Origin: Wyeomyia smithii
Taxonomy: Eukaryota > Arthropoda > Insecta > Diptera > Culicidae
Reading direction: 5' to 3'
Length of the DNA: 64,000 nt
NCBI RefSeq assembly: GCF_029784165.1
Contig: NC_073696.1
Location: forward strand, 171,234,912-171,298,911
Under the pieces are notes generated by a model, which did not search any database, had not been told where the DNA came from, and worked only from the letters and a program-made list of their open reading frames with translations. The translations under genes and the position numbers were made by a program. Positions 11,616 to 23,700 of this stretch are shown piece by piece (positions within the stretch are counted from its first letter, which is position 1; every line of letters starts with the position of its first letter).

Positions 11616-13511
11616 TCAGAGCACTCGTCGATCAGCTTTCTTCAGCGTCCATGCTTCATGTCCGTAAAGGGCCACCGGGAGTATCAGCGTCCTATACAGC
11701 GCTAGTTTTGTGCGAGTTCGCAAACTACGGGACCTTAGCTGGTTACGCAGTCCGTAGAAAGCCCTGTTCGCAGCTGCAACTCGTCGTTTCACTTCACGGC
11801 TCATATCGTTGTCACATGTCACAAGCGTACCAAGATAAACGAATTCGTCAACCACTTCAAATCGTTCCCCATCTATCTCCACCTCAGCACCAACACCACG
11901 GGGACTCCCATGCTCTCTGCCAGCTACCATGTACTTTGTTTTGGCAGAGTTAATGACTAGTCCCAATCTCGCTGCTTCCCTCTTAAAAGGTACGAAAGCC
12001 TCCTCCACGGCCTTACGGTTGATACCGATGATATCGACGTCGTCCGCAAAACCAAGAAGCATGTGAGATTTCGTGATGATCGTACCGTTTCTTCCGACGT
12101 TTGCTCTTCGTACTGCACCCTCAAGAGCGATGTTAAACAGTAGGTTGGAGAGCGCATCCCCCTGCTTCAGCCCATCCAACGTTACGAACGCGGCTGATGT
12201 CTCGCCAGCTATCCGCACGCACGATTTTGATCCCTCCAGTGTCATACGACTCAGCTTTATTAGTTTCGTAGGGAAACCGTGTTCCAGCATGATCTGCCAC
12301 AGCTCATTTCTTTTCACTGAGTCGTATGCCGCCCTGAAGTCCACAAACAGATGGTGAGTCGATAAGTTGTACTCCCGGAACTTATCGAGGATCTGTCGCA
12401 GGGTGAAAATTTTATCCGTCGTGGAACGCCCTTGTCGAAAACCAGCTTGGTATTCGCCAACAAAGGATTCCGTTAGCGGTCTCAATCTGAAGAACAGGAT
12501 ACGGGAGAGCACTTTATATGCGGAGTTGAGCAACGTTATCCCTCGATAGTTGCCACAATCCAATCGATGGCCCTTCTTATAGGTAGGGTATATGAGGCCT
12601 TCCAACCAGTCGTTCGGCATTTGTTCGTCCGCCCAGATTTTTTGTATTATCTGGTGGATCGCATAGTACAGCCGCTCGCTTCCCGCTTTTAGAAGTTCGG
12701 CCGGGATACCGTCCTTCCCAGCGGCCTTGCCGTTTTTCAGCTCAATAATCGCCTTTTTCACCTTCTCCTGTGTCGGTGGCTCCACAGCTTGTTCGTCACT
12801 CATAATCGTCATCCTGTTCCTGCTCTGCTCATCCGGCTCCTCACTGTTCAATAGCGCCTGAAAATGCTCCTTCCACCTGGCTGCAACCGTCGGTTTTGCA
12901 GTAAGCAGGTTGCCGTCCTTGTCATTACACATGACCGGCACAGGGAAATTCCTGCTTCTGACTCTGTTGACAGTTCTATAGAATCTCCGCACATCGTTTT
13001 GAGCATAGCTGTCCTCTGCGCTGGCGAGCACCTGCTCCTCGTACTCGCGCTTCTTCCGACGGTGAGTTCTATTTTCGGCAGCTCTTGCCACCCTGTACCT
13101 CTCTCTGTTCTGACGCGTAGCTGCAGTGAGCATGCGGCTCCTGGCACGGTTCTTCTCATCTGTCGCTTTCTGGCACTCAGCATCGAACCAGCCGTTAGGC
13201 TGTCTTCCACGCGTCGTACCTACCACCTCTCTCGCAGTCGTTTCGATGGCGCCGTGAATACTGCTCCACAGCCCATTTATGTCTTCTACTCCTTCCTCCT
13301 GCTGTTCTGCGATCCGTTGATCCAGCTCTCTGGCGTATTCTGCTGCCACGCCATCAGCTTTCAACCGCTGAATGTTGAAACGCGTCGTCCTCTCTGTGTA
13401 TGTTCGACAATCGTGCGCGGATCTTACAAACGATGAGATAATGGTCAGAGTCAATGTTTGGTCCCCGAAAAGACCTAACATCAGTAACATCCGAAAAGTG
13501 CCGACCGTCAA
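11616..13511 (-). pseudogene. RTE copy B reverse transcriptase frame
   Basis: A 631-codon frame holding linker, RT and start of the C-terminal domain. Motifs: FRAAYDSVKRNELW (motif A), LKQGDALSNLLFNIALEGAV (motif B), LGFADDVDIIGINRKA (catalytic FADD) and VYLGTLVTCDNDMSREVKRR. The frame ends at VL-stop where copy C reads VLGVF, i.e. GGA changed to TGA. Beyond the stop the C-terminal domain continues in the same frame (11253-11573: RLQWAGHVARMPDERAAKTI, RGRPRTRWMCAVEE). Confidence 0.92.
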
Positions 13512-14024
13512 TCAGTACGTGATCGATCTGGGAGCAGGCTTCTCCATTTCGATGCCTCCAGGTGTGTTTCCGAATATTCAAACGTGGAAAATAGGAGCTA
13601 CATATGGCCATTCCTCTGGCCGCGGCAAAGTTTATCAGCCTCAGGCCGTTTTCAATGGTTGACGAGTGGAGGCTATGTCTTCCAATGACCGGACAGAAGA
13701 ATTTCTCCCTCCCAACCTGTGCGTTTGCGTCTCCGATGACGACTTTTACGTCGTGTTTTGGGCACTCGTCATAGATTCGCTCAAGCTTGTCATAGAACTC
13801 ATCTTTGACTTCATCGGATTTGTCGTTTGTCGGTGCATAGGTGTTGATTAAACTGTAGTTGAAGAATTTGCCCTTAATCCTCAACACGCATATACGGTCA
13901 TCTACGGGCCTCCACCGGATGACTCTTGTTTTCTGATTTCCCAGCACTACGAAACCGACGCCCCGTTCCGCTGCTTTGCCGCCACTGTAGTAGATGTGGT
14001 ACTTGAAAGAAGTGCGGTCTACTG
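13354..14024 (-). pseudogene. RTE copy B endonuclease, C-terminal part
   Basis: Reads LRIKGKFFNYSLINTYAPTN, VKVVIGDANAQVGREKFF (GDxNA motif), EACSQIDHVLIDGRHF and DSDHYLIVCKIRA. The frame overlaps the RT frame by a shift near 13354-13511. It is cut at 14025 by the hAT insertion; GTCTACTG at 14017-14024 is its left target duplication. Confidence 0.9.
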
Positions 14025-14033
14025 TAGAGATGG

Positions 14034-14220
14034 TCGGGTACGGGTATTTTTACCCGAAACCCGTACCCGACGGGTTCGGGTCGGGTTTCGGGTAACGCCA
14101 AAAAATATTTTACGGGTTCGGGTCGGGTACGGGTAATTTCAAAACCAAGGCTTCGGGTTCGGGTCGGGTACGGGTTTGAAAAATTCTCAATTGGTCGGGT
14201 ACGGGTCGGGTACGGGTAAT
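14034..14220. repeat. Left subterminal GGGTCGGGTACGGG array of the hAT
   Basis: Dense copies of TCGGGTACGGGT and GGGTTCGGGTCGGGT, spaced irregularly, in a stretch strongly enriched in G on the + strand. The right end (17280-17485) has the same words in the same orientation. Such arrays may be transposase-binding sites, but this is inference. Confidence 0.8.
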
Positions 14221-14504
14221 TCGATTTCCGTGCATTATAAGAATTTAATTTTTAACATTTCAAACCTAGGTGTTTCTTAGTGTCGATAATCGGAAAGATC
14301 GGAGAAAAAATTGCCCATTCTCACTCAACGAGAGATCGGCCAATACCTATTCTGACAGTTGTCGGCAGTCTTTGCACCAAGGGAATGACATCGTGTTATC
14401 TTTTTCTAATGTGAAAGTGAATAGTTCTTCCTGCAACCGTTTTGAGTTAATTGGAATTTTTGCCGGGCTTTTTTCATATCTGTCAGCGAAACCGCGGAGC
14501 ATTG

Positions 14505-16203
14505 CCCAAGTAACAATTCTATAGCTACTTGGTTTTCTAACGGTTTTATCACAGCAATGAATATCACCAACGATTTTATGGCGGTTAAACCCGTTGCCAA
14601 AAATAGCAAGTCGTAATGAACACTGATAGCTGTCAATAAAACTCTAATAAAACTTCCAATAAAACCGGCAAGAGTCAATGCGATTTTGCTTTATTATTAG
14701 TTTTATTATTACTATCTATTGCCCCATAAAACCACTCCAGCTTGCTGTCATATAACATAGAAACCAGTTTTATTGCGGTCATTCAAATGCCCAGTTTTAA
14801 CCTGTCAAACTTGTAAACAAATATATGCAGGCAATGATATACATAAAGGTGAGACAAAAGCGGCTGAGTTGGTTTAGTGTGATGCAGAATTCTGTCGCAG
14901 TCTCCGTAAGATGTGTGTAAAATGCTTTAGAGCATCTTGCAGCGCATTTGTAAACATTGATGACGTAGAACTCCAAAAATCTAATAAAGTAACACAGCAA
15001 ACTTAGTACTTTTCGGTAGTTTTTTTTTTAAATTTTATCGCCAGTTTGGCTTGTTTTGGTTGAAAGTAATTTCCTATGTCGTTAAATTATGCGTCCTTAA
15101 AAATAAGGTAGGGGCAAGACACTATTGATATATTTCGAAATATATTCAATATTCAATTAAACTAAGTATGTATCGGTGCATTTTTCGTGCACCTCTCTAT
15201 TTATATCAAAGTTTGTTGATTCCTCATTATCGTCGGTGTGATGTCAGATTTTTCATAAAAATAAAGTTGTCTAGGCCCCAGGGATTTACCATATTTTTCT
15301 CTAATAATACAGGCATCCAACCTTTGCCGCACCTTACAACATATATATTATTGAACTAGGCTTATTGCGGCTACGATGAATGCCAACTAATTACCAACCA
15401 CGCCATATTGATATTTTTGAAACATTTTATAATCTTGAAACGAAAATCGAATCGTCGTCTGACTAACAAATAAATTGAATATCCTAAGTTGATTTTGATC
15501 TATCTCTGTATTGAAGAACACGGCTAGATTTTTTTTCTGAAAAACTGAGCTGAAACAATCCAATTCATTTTTGCTAACAATGAGATCTTTTTTGTAAGCC
15601 CGTTCTATTTTGATGGCGCATAAATTTAAAGCGCCTATGATCTCAAAATGCACGACAAAATTTCATGCGCATATGCTTGAGAGCTACAAAACCTACCAAA
15701 AACCCCTCCTTATTTCTTATCTTTCTACAATATCACCATCAAATAAAATCGATTGCACGATGATAACCAACACAGGTAAAACATTTCTCCCGCGACGAGA
15801 GATTTCCTTATTAAAAAAAGTGGCGTGATGTTCTGGTGTGTGTGCAGGAACGGCACAACAAATCAACTTATTACGGTTGCTGTCAAGCAATGAAAAGTTG
15901 ATTTGGACTTATTGTGGCAAGTAGCAGAGCGCAATAATGCAACCAAACTTATTGCGCTCTTAAAGAGGTAATGCCAGCTGCTTATAGTATGCGGTACTCT
16001 TTCCATGTGGTTTCAAAGTAGTTTTATTGCCATTCTTATAATTGATTCAATAAGCTTGGCAAGGGTGGGCCACCTGGCTATAAAGCAAACCTATAGCGGT
16101 TATCAGGAGGTTCTGATAGTATTTTTAGTTTTAACAGCAATTTTGCGAAATTGGTCATGAAAACCGCTAAAAGAATGCAATACGACTTAAATTGTTACTT
16201 GGG
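14505..16203. mobile_element. 1.7-kb TIR element nested in the hAT
   Basis: Ends CCCAAGTAACAATT at 14505 and AATTGTTACTTGGG ending 16203, a perfect 14-bp inverted repeat. Subterminal sequence on both sides contains AACGGTTTTAT-like words in inverted orientation. No clear target duplication and no transposase; the longest frames are short and unrecognised. Confidence 0.75.
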
Positions 16204-17279
16204 TGTACAGTAAGGCAAATTAATACAAAGGCTGGCTAAGCAAAAAAAGTGTGGATAAATGCGATAAAAATATGGTATTTACTTAATTTTGGGGTGCTGA
16301 ACACCAATCTCCATTCCATTTTTTATTTAAAGCCGACGTTACCTAATTTTTATTGATTTTGGCACTTTTTCCCTTACTCTTTTACTAAATAGAATTTAAT
16401 CTTCAACCACAAGCAACGCCACAAGGCGTCCTCCTCACAGAAACAAATTACATAGCTTTCGCACAACCCCTCAAATCAACCAAATTTTGCGAAAAAAAGG
16501 TTTTTTTTTTAAATTAAAACAAAATAGGTAATACACACTAACTACAAATCAACTTTTTCTTTGACGCCAAAAAAATCCAAGCTGTCATTGAAGCTGCGGA
16601 GCGATTCAAGTAATGATTTTTTTTTTAAACATATGTCAAAAAACGTCAGTATGCCAAACTTCGAAAAGTCATATAAAAATCAGATCTCATGATATTGCAC
16701 CCAAATTTTGGATTAAACCCCTTGAATGTTATAGCAACAATGGAAAAATATTATGAAACAGCTGACGTAAAAAAATATGCAGGCGGGTGGCCACCGATTC
16801 CCCACTGTGCATTGTGATGTTTGGTACGAAGCAAATATGTATACGAGATATGACAGCGATAGCATAGTCTTGGTTTGCACTGTGAACAGGGATGCCGCAT
16901 GTACAGAAATATTTGTGTTATACCGATTTTTAGATTGAATCGATGACATCGAATCTGTACTCAAAAATTAAAGGTTTTCGGCAAATGCAAATGCAAATTT
17001 CTCAAGTTATAAACAATATTAACTTTGACCTTATTATAATATTTAGATTTCAGTTTGCTGAGATGTTCACATAAAACTCGTCGTTTTTTTTTTAACTCTA
17101 CCAGACATGCACTTTTAATAGTGGACCCCTTCCGTATAGTGGACCATCCGCCTGGAACTCTGGGTTCAGTAACATTCGTTCACATTCACACTCGGTTCTT
17201 GTCTAACTTCGGCCATCACCTCGAGAAACCACATATGACAATCAGTGCGTATAACGTGCGAGGTACCCAGGTATTTTTC

Positions 17280-17485
17280 CAGTACGGGTCGGGTACGGGT
17301 CGGGTTCAAGCAATTTCGGCGTTTTTTTCATTCGGGTACGAGTTGTTGTAATAGATATTTTTCGGGTTCGGGTCGGGTACGGGTATTTTTAACAAACCAG
17401 ACATCGGGTTCGGGTCGGGTACGGGTTTGAAAATTTTCGGTTAGACGGGTACGGGTCGGGTACGGGTAACAATTTTTCCATACCC
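17280..17485. repeat. Right subterminal GGGTCGGGTACGGG array of the hAT
   Basis: Same word family as the left array (ACGGGTCGGGTACGGGT several times). The words are in direct rather than inverted orientation relative to the left array, although the terminal 16 bp are inverted. Confidence 0.8.
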
Positions 17486-17496
17486 GACCATCTCTA

Positions 17497-18081
17497 GTCT
17501 ACTGCACGGAATTCCCTTTCTCCGGAATTTGGCCACCGAACCTCCTGAATCGCTGCGATTTCGACTCCCTGCCGCTGTAGTTCTCGAGCAAGCAAGCCAG
17601 CCCGCGCCGGTTCATTGAGAGATCGGACGTTCCAAGTACCCAATTTCCAATCGTTTACCTTAATCTTTTTCCGTGTTCGTAGCCTAGGTCTTTGCCGATT
17701 GATCCGTTCCGTATTTCTAAATTCGTTGTTCGTGGTTGATGAAAGGTTTCGGTATGCTACCTTACCAGGGTCGCGATACCTACATCCTGTTGATGGGGCT
17801 GCCATCTTAGGTGTAACTGGCGGGATACAGCATCCCATAATTCAGCCGCCCGCTCCGGGTCAGACGCTGTTGTACGCCGCCCCTATGGGGATACAGCCGC
17901 GTACGACCCCCTTCCCAGTCAGCATACGACCATAGTTTCCACCGGGGTTGGTTACCCGATCTCCGCTAAGGTTACTCGTATTCCGGTCGGCATCACGTGG
18001 AGGTTGGGATAGGAGTTGCTGGACAGAGGTGAATGGCCACATTAGGGTCTCAAGTTACACGTGTCCAGCCATTTGCCAACC
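17497..18081 (-). pseudogene. RTE copy B 5' end and endonuclease N-terminus
   Basis: The frame at 17494-17838 starts MGCCIPPVTPKMAAPSTGCR and carries KLGTWNVRSL and AAIQEVRW. It is the rest of the endonuclease cut by the hAT. The untranslated 5' part runs to 18081 and ends with the conserved element head. Confidence 0.9.
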
Positions 18082-18436
18082 TAAAATTCATTAAAAATGC
18101 AAAATATAATAATATCGAGTCAATAATGACAATTTTTCCAAAATTCCCTCATTGAAGCTTAAAGTACTCATTTTCGAGTCGAAGATGAGTAACTTTTACG
18201 CATCGCGCATCAGGTTTAATATGGGTAATATTTACTCAATTTTTATAATATTCGGTGGTACTCAAAAATGAGTAAAACAACTTCTACTCAATTTTGAGTA
18301 CATACGGTTTTAGCGAAACTGATTAGGTTTTGACTCAGTTTTGGGTTATTCAGAGTGAGCGTGCAGCGAAGCATTACATTGCGTGTGGCAAACATGTAAA
18401 ATTGCGTAACGTGGGGGTGGGTGGGTGTTGAAAATT

Positions 18437-18673
18437 CTCGCCAAACATGTGAAAAGGGCCCATGTGCCATATGTAAACAAGCCACAATTTCACGTTTTTC
18501 AATAAATACAAGTTAAATCTACCCATACAAATAAGATTGTTTGATTAAGAGTAAATTCTTTTATCAATAAAGCTTATTGGTAAGCGCAGATTTAGCTTGT
18601 AATAATCAAAAAACGAGAAAATTTGGCTTGTTTACATATGGCACATGGGCCCTTTTCACATGTTTGGCGAGAA
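18437..18673. repeat. Inverted-repeat (MITE-like) pair with about 48-bp arms
   Basis: CTCGCCAAACATGTGAAAAG.. at 18437-18484 is repeated as its complement at 18626-18673 (..GCACATGGGCCCTTTTCACA), perfect or nearly so, with about 140 bp between. The outer flanks on both sides also share words (GCGTAACG / GCGTTATG). This suggests a larger palindromic element of about 300-400 bp. No target duplication resolved. Confidence 0.7.
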
Positions 18674-18728
18674 TTGCCAAATTCCGCGTTATGTAATATT
18701 TGTGGTTCCTTGATGACGGAGTACACAC

Positions 18729-19118
18729 TAGAGATGCACCGAATAATAGGGCTGGGAAAAAGTTATTTTTGAAAATTACCGAATATTCGGATTATCATAA
18801 TGATAAATCACTAGACTTTGTCTAGGGTAATCCACTTTAATTCATGAGTAATTTGGTTTTTATTTTTTCTCATTTAATCATCATGTTCTGTTGAATATTC
18901 GGCCGTCCGTTTGGCCGAATATTCGGCTGAACAGACGGCCGAATATTCAATAAAACATGATGATAAGATGGGAAAAATTAAAAATCCAAATTATTCTTGA
19001 CTTAATGTGACTTACCCTAGACAAGCTCAAGTTAAAACCATTGTTCTGTGAACTGAAAATTCGGTACTTTCAACAAAAAAAAAACTTTTTCCCTGCCCTA
19101 TTATTCGGTGCAACGCTA
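18729..19118. mobile_element. 390-bp hAT MITE
   Basis: Flanked by the exact 8-bp duplication GTACACAC (18721-18728 and 19119-19126). Ends TAGAGATGCACCGAATAATA on the left and an imperfect complement on the right (TATTATTCGGTGCAACGCTA). The interior carries inverted ATTCGGCCG words and GAATATTCGG palindromes. Non-coding. Confidence 0.9.
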
Positions 19119-19303
19119 GTACACACAAAGAAATTATTACCAATCGAACACGTGAAAACAACGTAAATTTACGTAAACCTGAATGTTTTCACAGGTTTAG
19201 GTAAATAATACGTATAAAAATTGGTGAAAACAATGCAACAGCTTAATAAAATGCGAATGCCTAATTTTGGGCAAAAAATTGTATGGAGTTTTTAATATTG
19301 ATA

Positions 19304-19825
19304 CACTGTTCGTTCGCTAACTGGGCTGAGGGCCCAGCCCAGTTAATGAATGTCGCTCGCTAACTGGGCTGATATTTCAAATATCGTCAAATAGCGAGGG
19401 GGATTTCGATGTAATGGCGCTAGGCAAAACTCTCAGCGAAAATTGGAAAATGTTTTAAACAAATACACTAAAAATCCTGATTGATGAACAGATAATGAGA
19501 AAAAATAAATTGCTTTCCTTGCGTTTGCTTTACTTGCACTACCCGTTGCCTGGAAACATGTTCTTTTCATAAATCATTTATTTGACCTGGAAACAAATAG
19601 ATGAATATCTAGTGGATCGCATGTGTGATGACAACCAGAATCCATTGAACTGAAAAAATCAATCTCAATTTACTATTCATGTGCCCCTATCTCGTTTTGA
19701 CAGCAACATGCCAAACGCTGATTTTTGACGTTCATCTGCTTTTTAACTGGGCTATAGCCCAGTTAGCGAAAGCCCAGTTAAAAAGCAGCCCAGTTAAACA
19801 GCACCCAGTTAGCGAACAGTTACTG
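19304..19825. mobile_element. pogo/Tc1-like TIR element, TA duplication
   Basis: TA dinucleotides flank ends CACTGTTCGTTCGCTAACTG (left) and CCCAGTTAGCGAACAGTTAC (right). Words TTCGCTAACTGGGCT and its complement occur several times near each end. The TA target and CAGT-like start suit the Tc1/mariner/pogo group. No transposase in the 522 bp. Confidence 0.75.
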
Positions 19826-20130
19826 TATTATTGTTTCAAAGAATTAAATTTTACCTAAATGATGACTTCCGTGCAGGTACTTGAAAGTAACTTTTACCTA
19901 AAAGTACCTTCCCGCACAAAAGGGCTGAATTGCGTCAAAAAACGCATATTTAGGTAGTTTTATATATCTGTGTATGAAAATTGGCAAATTCCGCGTTACG
20001 TCATATACGAATGTACCCTCAGATGCGTAAGATTGAATTGAAACCCTGGATTGAATGAGCTCTCGCCATGTTCATTTGTGAGTTCTGATTGTGACACACA
20101 GAAAGAAAAAAGTAGTCAGCCTATGCACCT

Positions 20131-20451
20131 AGTCAGCCTATACACCAGAGAGACGCCGAGACACTCACCGTTAAGGCAACTGTCAACATCAAAACGGGCG
20201 AGTTGTATCATTTTGCATTGCCGTTATCCGTTTTGATGTTGACAGTTGCCTTAACGGTGAGTGTCTTGTCATTTCTCTAATGTATAGGTTCGCTATATGC
20301 ACCAGAGAGACGCCGAGACACTCACCGTTAAGGCAACTGTCAACATCAAAACGGGCGAGTTGTATCATTTTGCATTGCCGTTATCCGTTTTGATGTTGAC
20401 AGTTGCCTTAACGGTGAGTGTCTTGTCATTTCTCTAATGTATAGGTTCGCT
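20131..20451. repeat. Tandemly duplicated hairpin MITE just upstream of ELYS
   Basis: Two near-identical units (about 20131-20294 and 20295-20451). Each is a long palindrome: CACTCACCGTTAAGGCAACT..ATCAAAACGG is followed 25-30 bp later by its complement CCGTTTTGATGTTGACAGTT..GGTGAGTG. The second copy ends about 150 bp before the ELYS start codon, so it may lie in the promoter or 5' UTR. Confidence 0.88.
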
Positions 20452-20602
20452 AGAAAAAAGGGAGAAACGAGTTTTCACGATTTTGCTGAAAACACTTGTA
20501 AGCACTTGCTAAAGTCTGATGATCACACTTTATGTTTTGTGGTGTTTATCAGGAAAATAAAAATTGTTTGTAATTTTTTAATTGAGCATATCAAAATTCG
20601 TG

Positions 20603-20711
20603 ATGTTTGCAAATGAATTAAATTTGAAATTGAAAAGCGCCGTGAGGATTTCTACCGAAGTACACGGAGAATGCAATAATGAAGGTGTAGCAGATTCAAG
20701 GCAGGAAGCTA
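20603..20711 (+). CDS. Elys: ELYS exon 1
   Basis: First coding exon, 36 codons plus one base. It starts at ATG 20603 and ends at the donor GTATAA (20712). Its join to exon 2 produces an in-frame IIGGFWRDG, which aligns in character with the conserved start of the propeller. The donor is weaker than the others, so this exon is the least certain. Confidence 0.7.
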
Positions 20712-23700
20712 GTATAAATTTCTTATCTCTTATATTTCTGTGGATGATATGTTGTTATTTCAGTAATCGGTGGTTTTTGGAGAGATGGTTCACTCACTTG
20801 GAGAGCCAAAGGATCTGTTCTGGATGTTATCTGCACTCTGACTGGAGATAGGAAGATGTCTTATAATTTTGAGAATGATGAAAAGTAGAAGCAATAGTTG
20901 CGAGATAATATTATAATAATGCCTATTAACTTTTGTTGTAGAACTCATAACTGTACTATTATTACTGCCCAAGAAATGGCTGTAGACGGCATTACTTCTA
21001 GTGTGATCGTAGTTGGAATGCAGTTTCAAAACAAACACAGTTTGGTAGTCGTTATAACGCTTCAAGGATCGCGTGTGCTAGGACACATCAACATCGACGA
21101 TAAACTGTCTTGTCTGCAACCGATTAGTAAAGCATCATATCATAAGGGTCGTATATCAAAATACGATGGATGTGTTGCAATTGGAACTGTATCAGGAAAA
21201 ATTATACTCGTTGATACTTGCTTGAAACATGAAGTCGATAGTAAGTATATAGACAATATATACTGCTGCTGTCTGCATATGATTTCTATATCAGTAAGCT
21301 CTGAAAATCGCTTATAGATCTTGGGCTATGTAACTACTTCGTATGTAACAGTACCTTCAATTTAAAAATAGTTTCAAAGCAAATCACTAGAGGTCTTCAC
21401 ATCGAGTTTGTGTACAAATATCCAGCCTCAAGCTCTGTATCTTCCATTACTCGTCAATTGCGGTGAATATTTTTACGGCTGGGTATTTGTATACGAGCTC
21501 GACATGAATACCCATACTATATTTATCCGGTACCGTAAAACGGGGCGAATAGAAACAAAACTTCCGAACTTGAAAAATGCGATTTTAAGTCTCCGATTAC
21601 ATTTAAAAACCATGCAAAAAATATTTTCTTCGATAGTTCAATAGTAAACAAGTCCTGCAAACCCATTTTTGGGTTAGTATCACTACTGTCGGTTTGCTTA
21701 AAAAAATGCAAAATGGGGGCCCAAATTCTGAACGTTTCCGAGTACCAAAAAATTTTGTCTGTGGAAGCCATTCTGCTTCACTTAGAACTTGTTCGTGTGA
21801 TATATTGGGTCGGTAGTTAAGCATTTCAAGTTTTTACGGTGAATTAAAGGATTGCCGTAAGGTGTTCATCACCATGTTACCTATGTTTCATGGAAAACTC
21901 GCGGTTCTCAGATTAACGGGGCGAATAGAAACAACGCCGTAGCGGCTATTTTTTGTACCAAAACATGTGGATTTTAGAAATGCTATAATGTTTTATATGT
22001 AAAATGATGTCTGGAACATGTTTTGTGGATTTTCAGCCCATCATGGTCAGGACTTACTAACAAAAAAGTAAGTAAGCTGTTGAGATTTTACGCAAAAAAA
22101 CTGTTTCCTTGTCAAGCGGTTACGAAATAAAGAATCAACTACTCTGTGATAAATCAGATGTTACCTTTAGACTTCAATCCAGTAAACAACCACGCTAGTT
22201 TCCAAAAACGTGATGAAAGTCTGATTTATCTGCTGCATGATGCTCGACATGGACTGACCCGAGAGATATGGATCAAGGTTTCAGATCCAATAACACAAAA
22301 TGTTCCCGGATGTCGTGTCCTAGATGAAACACCGGAAGATGCCAGACCGGTGGAAATGCTTGACCCAACCCCAAGTCCTTCTGTTCCTAATCAGGACTCT
22401 AATAGAACATATTCATTCATAAGATAACAAACATGAAGTAATAAACCGATCATTTCCATTATTTTGATATTTTATATCGTTTTCTTGCCTCTCATATCAA
22501 TAAATATGATGCAATTGTTCTGTTTTCTTCAAATTAAAACTAGAATTTTCTATCAGAACAAGGAAAACGTATTTTATTGGCGAGTGTTTCTATTCGCCCC
22601 ATTGCGGGGTGAATAGACACATGCAACATTTTTTTTCAATAAAACAATGAATTACTTTTTTTATCAAAATGGACGTTACACCCTTAATAAGAGAGGCAAG
22701 ACCCATGTTTTAAAACTTTTATATTCATTCTATACATAATAGTATTTTTTGTACAATACAAGATATATCGCAGACTGTTTCTATTCGCCCCGTTTTACGG
22801 TACCTATTATATCAAAAATATTGGTGAGCGATTACCAATATAACACTTATATTTGACAAAAAAAAGAACTTTATATGTAGGTGGCGGCGGTATGTACGCA
22901 ATACACTTTTCAGCAAATAACGAAAATATTAACCGACTTTTTAGTGGTATTTGGTCAGCGACTTGTGATGAATAGTCCGTATAAAAGCCAATGTCATGTA
23001 GAACTAGATACTGAGGATCATCCGCAAATCTCCTCTAATCATATAATAGTTCGCCAGCGAGGTATTTACTTTGGTTTGCAGTTAGCATCTATTGAGGAGG
23101 AGTCTTATCCTATCACTACACTACTCGATTTACCATCGTTAATGGCATTTGCCGCAGGTTATGCTGATGGGCGTATTGTTTTGTATGATCTTTTTGATTT
23201 GAGTATTTTGCACATTGTTCAACCTTTCCACAAGGAATCCCCAATAGTTACTATGAACATGATTGAACCAACAGACGATCCAAAAGCATGTGTTTATATT
23301 TGGGCATTTCATGCGAGCAAAGACGGAGCTTTTGCTGTTATGCATACACTTATGTTCGAAGAGAAATACGTGGAACATAACGGTCATGTGTACGAACATT
23401 TTTTGTCATGTAGCCCGCGACTAAATATTACTTGTTATGATAAGGATAGCTATCCTCTCGGAATACAATCTATCATGAAAACAGTAAGCCAGGAAGAGGA
23501 AGTTCTAACATTGAGCGTTTTAAGCTGGATAGCGTCGGACAAATCTACTAATGTATTGGTGTTTGATTTAAATCAGTGGTATAAAGCAGAGATGCCAATA
23601 ACATGTGATTGGAGGCATGAACTGAACCACACTGTAGTGTTTAACATTAAAGAGATTGCTACTAGTATTCATCTTGTTACCGATTCTCTGATACCTTTTA

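Larger units (their letters stand above)
14025..17496. mobile_element. 3.5-kb non-autonomous hAT element in RTE copy B
   Basis: Perfect 8-bp duplication GTCTACTG (14017-14024 and 17497-17504) and inverted ends TAGAGATGGTCGGGTA / TACCCGACCATCTCTA, the hAT signature. Each end is followed by clustered GGGTCGGGTACGGGT words (about 14034-14220 and 17280-17485). No transposase domain is recognised. A further TIR element sits inside (14505-16203). Confidence 0.9.
11218..18081 (-). mobile_element. RTE-type LINE copy B, split by a hAT element
   Basis: Complete at both ends: the 12-bp duplication TAAAATTCATTA occurs at 11206-11217 and 18082-18093. The 3' tail is an (AAGT)n microsatellite (ACTT on the + strand, 11218-11233), typical of RTE elements. 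The 5' end is GGCAAATGGCTGGACACGTG. Without the 14025-17496 insertion and its duplicated target the element is about 3.4 kb, the usual RTE size. Its endonuclease and reverse transcriptase make new copies by target-primed reverse transcription. Confidence 0.93.

Noticed and set aside
11301..11705. 134-codon + strand frame
   Set aside because: Antisense of the RTE C-terminal domain.
12864..13436. 190-codon + strand frame (also 40333-40839 and 4027-4443)
   Set aside because: It is the antisense of the RTE coding region and recurs in every copy. It has no domain of its own.
14034..14220. Telomere-like G-rich repeat
   Set aside because: The unit is not the insect TTAGG repeat and is confined to the ends of a hAT element.
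22146..22427. 93-codon frame in ELYS intron 3 as a host gene
   Set aside because: It lies inside a TIR element with no recognisable domain; kept only as a possible transposase remnant.
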